A stretch of DNA of 16,901 nucleotides from Paracoccaceae bacterium (lineage in GTDB: Bacteria; Pseudomonadota; Alphaproteobacteria; Rhodobacterales; Rhodobacteraceae), in assembly GCA_020852535.1 (NCBI GenBank), contig JADZAO010000060.1:1-16901 (forward strand). The letters run 5' to 3'. Within the stretch, counting starts at the first letter, position 1, and each line of letters opens with the position of its first letter. Of the stretch, positions 16,522-16,901 are shown in pieces. A model generated the notes under the pieces. That model had not been told where the DNA came from. It was given only the letters and a program-made list of their open reading frames with translations, and ran no database searches. The translations under genes were made by a program, and so were the position numbers.

Positions 16522-16901
16522 CTATCCAAAGAAATTCTTAGACGCACGGCCCAGAAGTTCTTCCGCCAGATCGCGCCCTAATTCCGCCCCGTCAGTAGCA
16601 AGCCCCGACCGCTCACCGGTAATCGACTCGCTACCGTCAGGCCTCAATATCTCACCCCGCAGCCAAAGACTGTCCCCATCCAAAAGGGCCAACCCGGCGA
16701 TCGGCGTCTCGCAAGACCCATCAAGGTGCAATAGAAAATTCCGCTCTGCCGCCAACCGTAGCCCCGTGGGGCAATCGTGAATCTGCGATAACATCCATGC
16801 CACGCGATCATCAGTCAAACGCCGCTCAATACCGATCGCACCCTGTGCCACGGCAGGAAGCATCTCTTCCAGCTCAATCACCGCACGCACCACATGTGCC
16901 A
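16522..16901 (-). CDS. hemC: hydroxymethylbilane synthase (porphobilinogen deaminase), C-terminal part, continues beyond the window
   Basis: HemC joins four porphobilinogens into hydroxymethylbilane in the cytoplasm, an early common step of heme and related tetrapyrrole synthesis. Only about the last 126 codons are here; the frame stays open to the window edge and the true start lies outside (the internal GTG at 16893 is not the start). The conserved block EEMLPAVAQGAIGIE marks the end of the catalytic region. DGSCETPIAG follows, whose cysteine (codon at about 16713-16711) covalently holds the dipyrromethane cofactor. The C-terminal domain ends in the usual place with a TAG at 16522-16524. 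It converges on hemF and the Imm10-like gene across 246 bp of C-rich non-coding DNA, which holds a 14-bp palindrome at 16342-16355. Confidence 0.95.
   Translation of the reverse strand, partial: AHVVRAVIELEEMLPAVAQGAIGIERRLTDDRVAWMLSQIHDCPTGLRLAAERNFLLHLDGSCETPIAGLALLDGDSLWLRGEILRPDGSESITGERSGLATDGAELGRDLAEELLGRASKNFFG

Overview
The window looks like chromosomal DNA of an alphaproteobacterium, most probably of the Rhodobacteraceae (Roseobacter-type). Three things point there: an opgG-opgI-opgH order as described in Rhodobacter sphaeroides, a SelD fused to an NADH-dehydrogenase-like flavoprotein, and the alphaproteobacterial style of HemF, HemC and RsmC. GC content is moderate by eye. No rRNA, CRISPR array, insertion sequence or prophage gene was found.

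Layout, left to right. uvrB (129-2306, +) encodes the nucleotide-excision-repair helicase subunit and has an imperfect LexA-like direct repeat in front of it. A 400-bp gap with a possible promoter leads to opgG-opgI-opgH (2707-6304, +), three genes joined by ATGA overlaps, for osmoregulated periplasmic glucan backbone synthesis. A non-coding gap follows, then an elongator tRNA-Met (6668-6744, -) with a good promoter. Next is a block of about 0.7 kb that lacks the base skew of the rest of the window and holds a frameshifted relic. An SBF-like (YfeH-type) transporter (7544-8557, +) is preceded by a perfect 15-bp dyad. After about 0.6 kb of non-coding DNA come the convergent selenium genes selD (9170-11353, +) and selU/mnmH (11472-12521, -). 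Another 0.6-kb gap leads to an RsmC-like rRNA methyltransferase (13186-14172, +). On the opposite strand lies a small gene broken by an in-frame stop, then a small lipoprotein gene (-). hemF (15008-15868, +), an Imm10-like orphan (15916-16275, +) and the 3' part of hemC (-, running off the window) close the window.

Functional groups. SelD makes selenophosphate from selenide and ATP. SelU uses it to convert 2-thiouridine to 2-selenouridine in tRNA wobble positions, so a substrate-supply enzyme and its consumer face each other. OpgG, OpgI and OpgH form one glucan pathway; the succinyltransferase gene opgC that follows in R. sphaeroides is not in the window. hemF and hemC are two separate steps of the heme pathway.

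Two window-wide properties stand out. The + strand is strongly enriched in C over G, including in intergenic DNA and across the minus-strand gene selU, which fits a lagging-strand replication skew. About 23 % of the window has no intact gene, and at least one clear and one weaker broken gene are visible, which suggests ongoing gene decay. I did not find a convincing new multi-gene system. The best leads are the broken gene at 14169-14375, the unskewed block at about 6.75-7.44 kb, the Imm10-like orphan and the operator-like dyad before the transporter.
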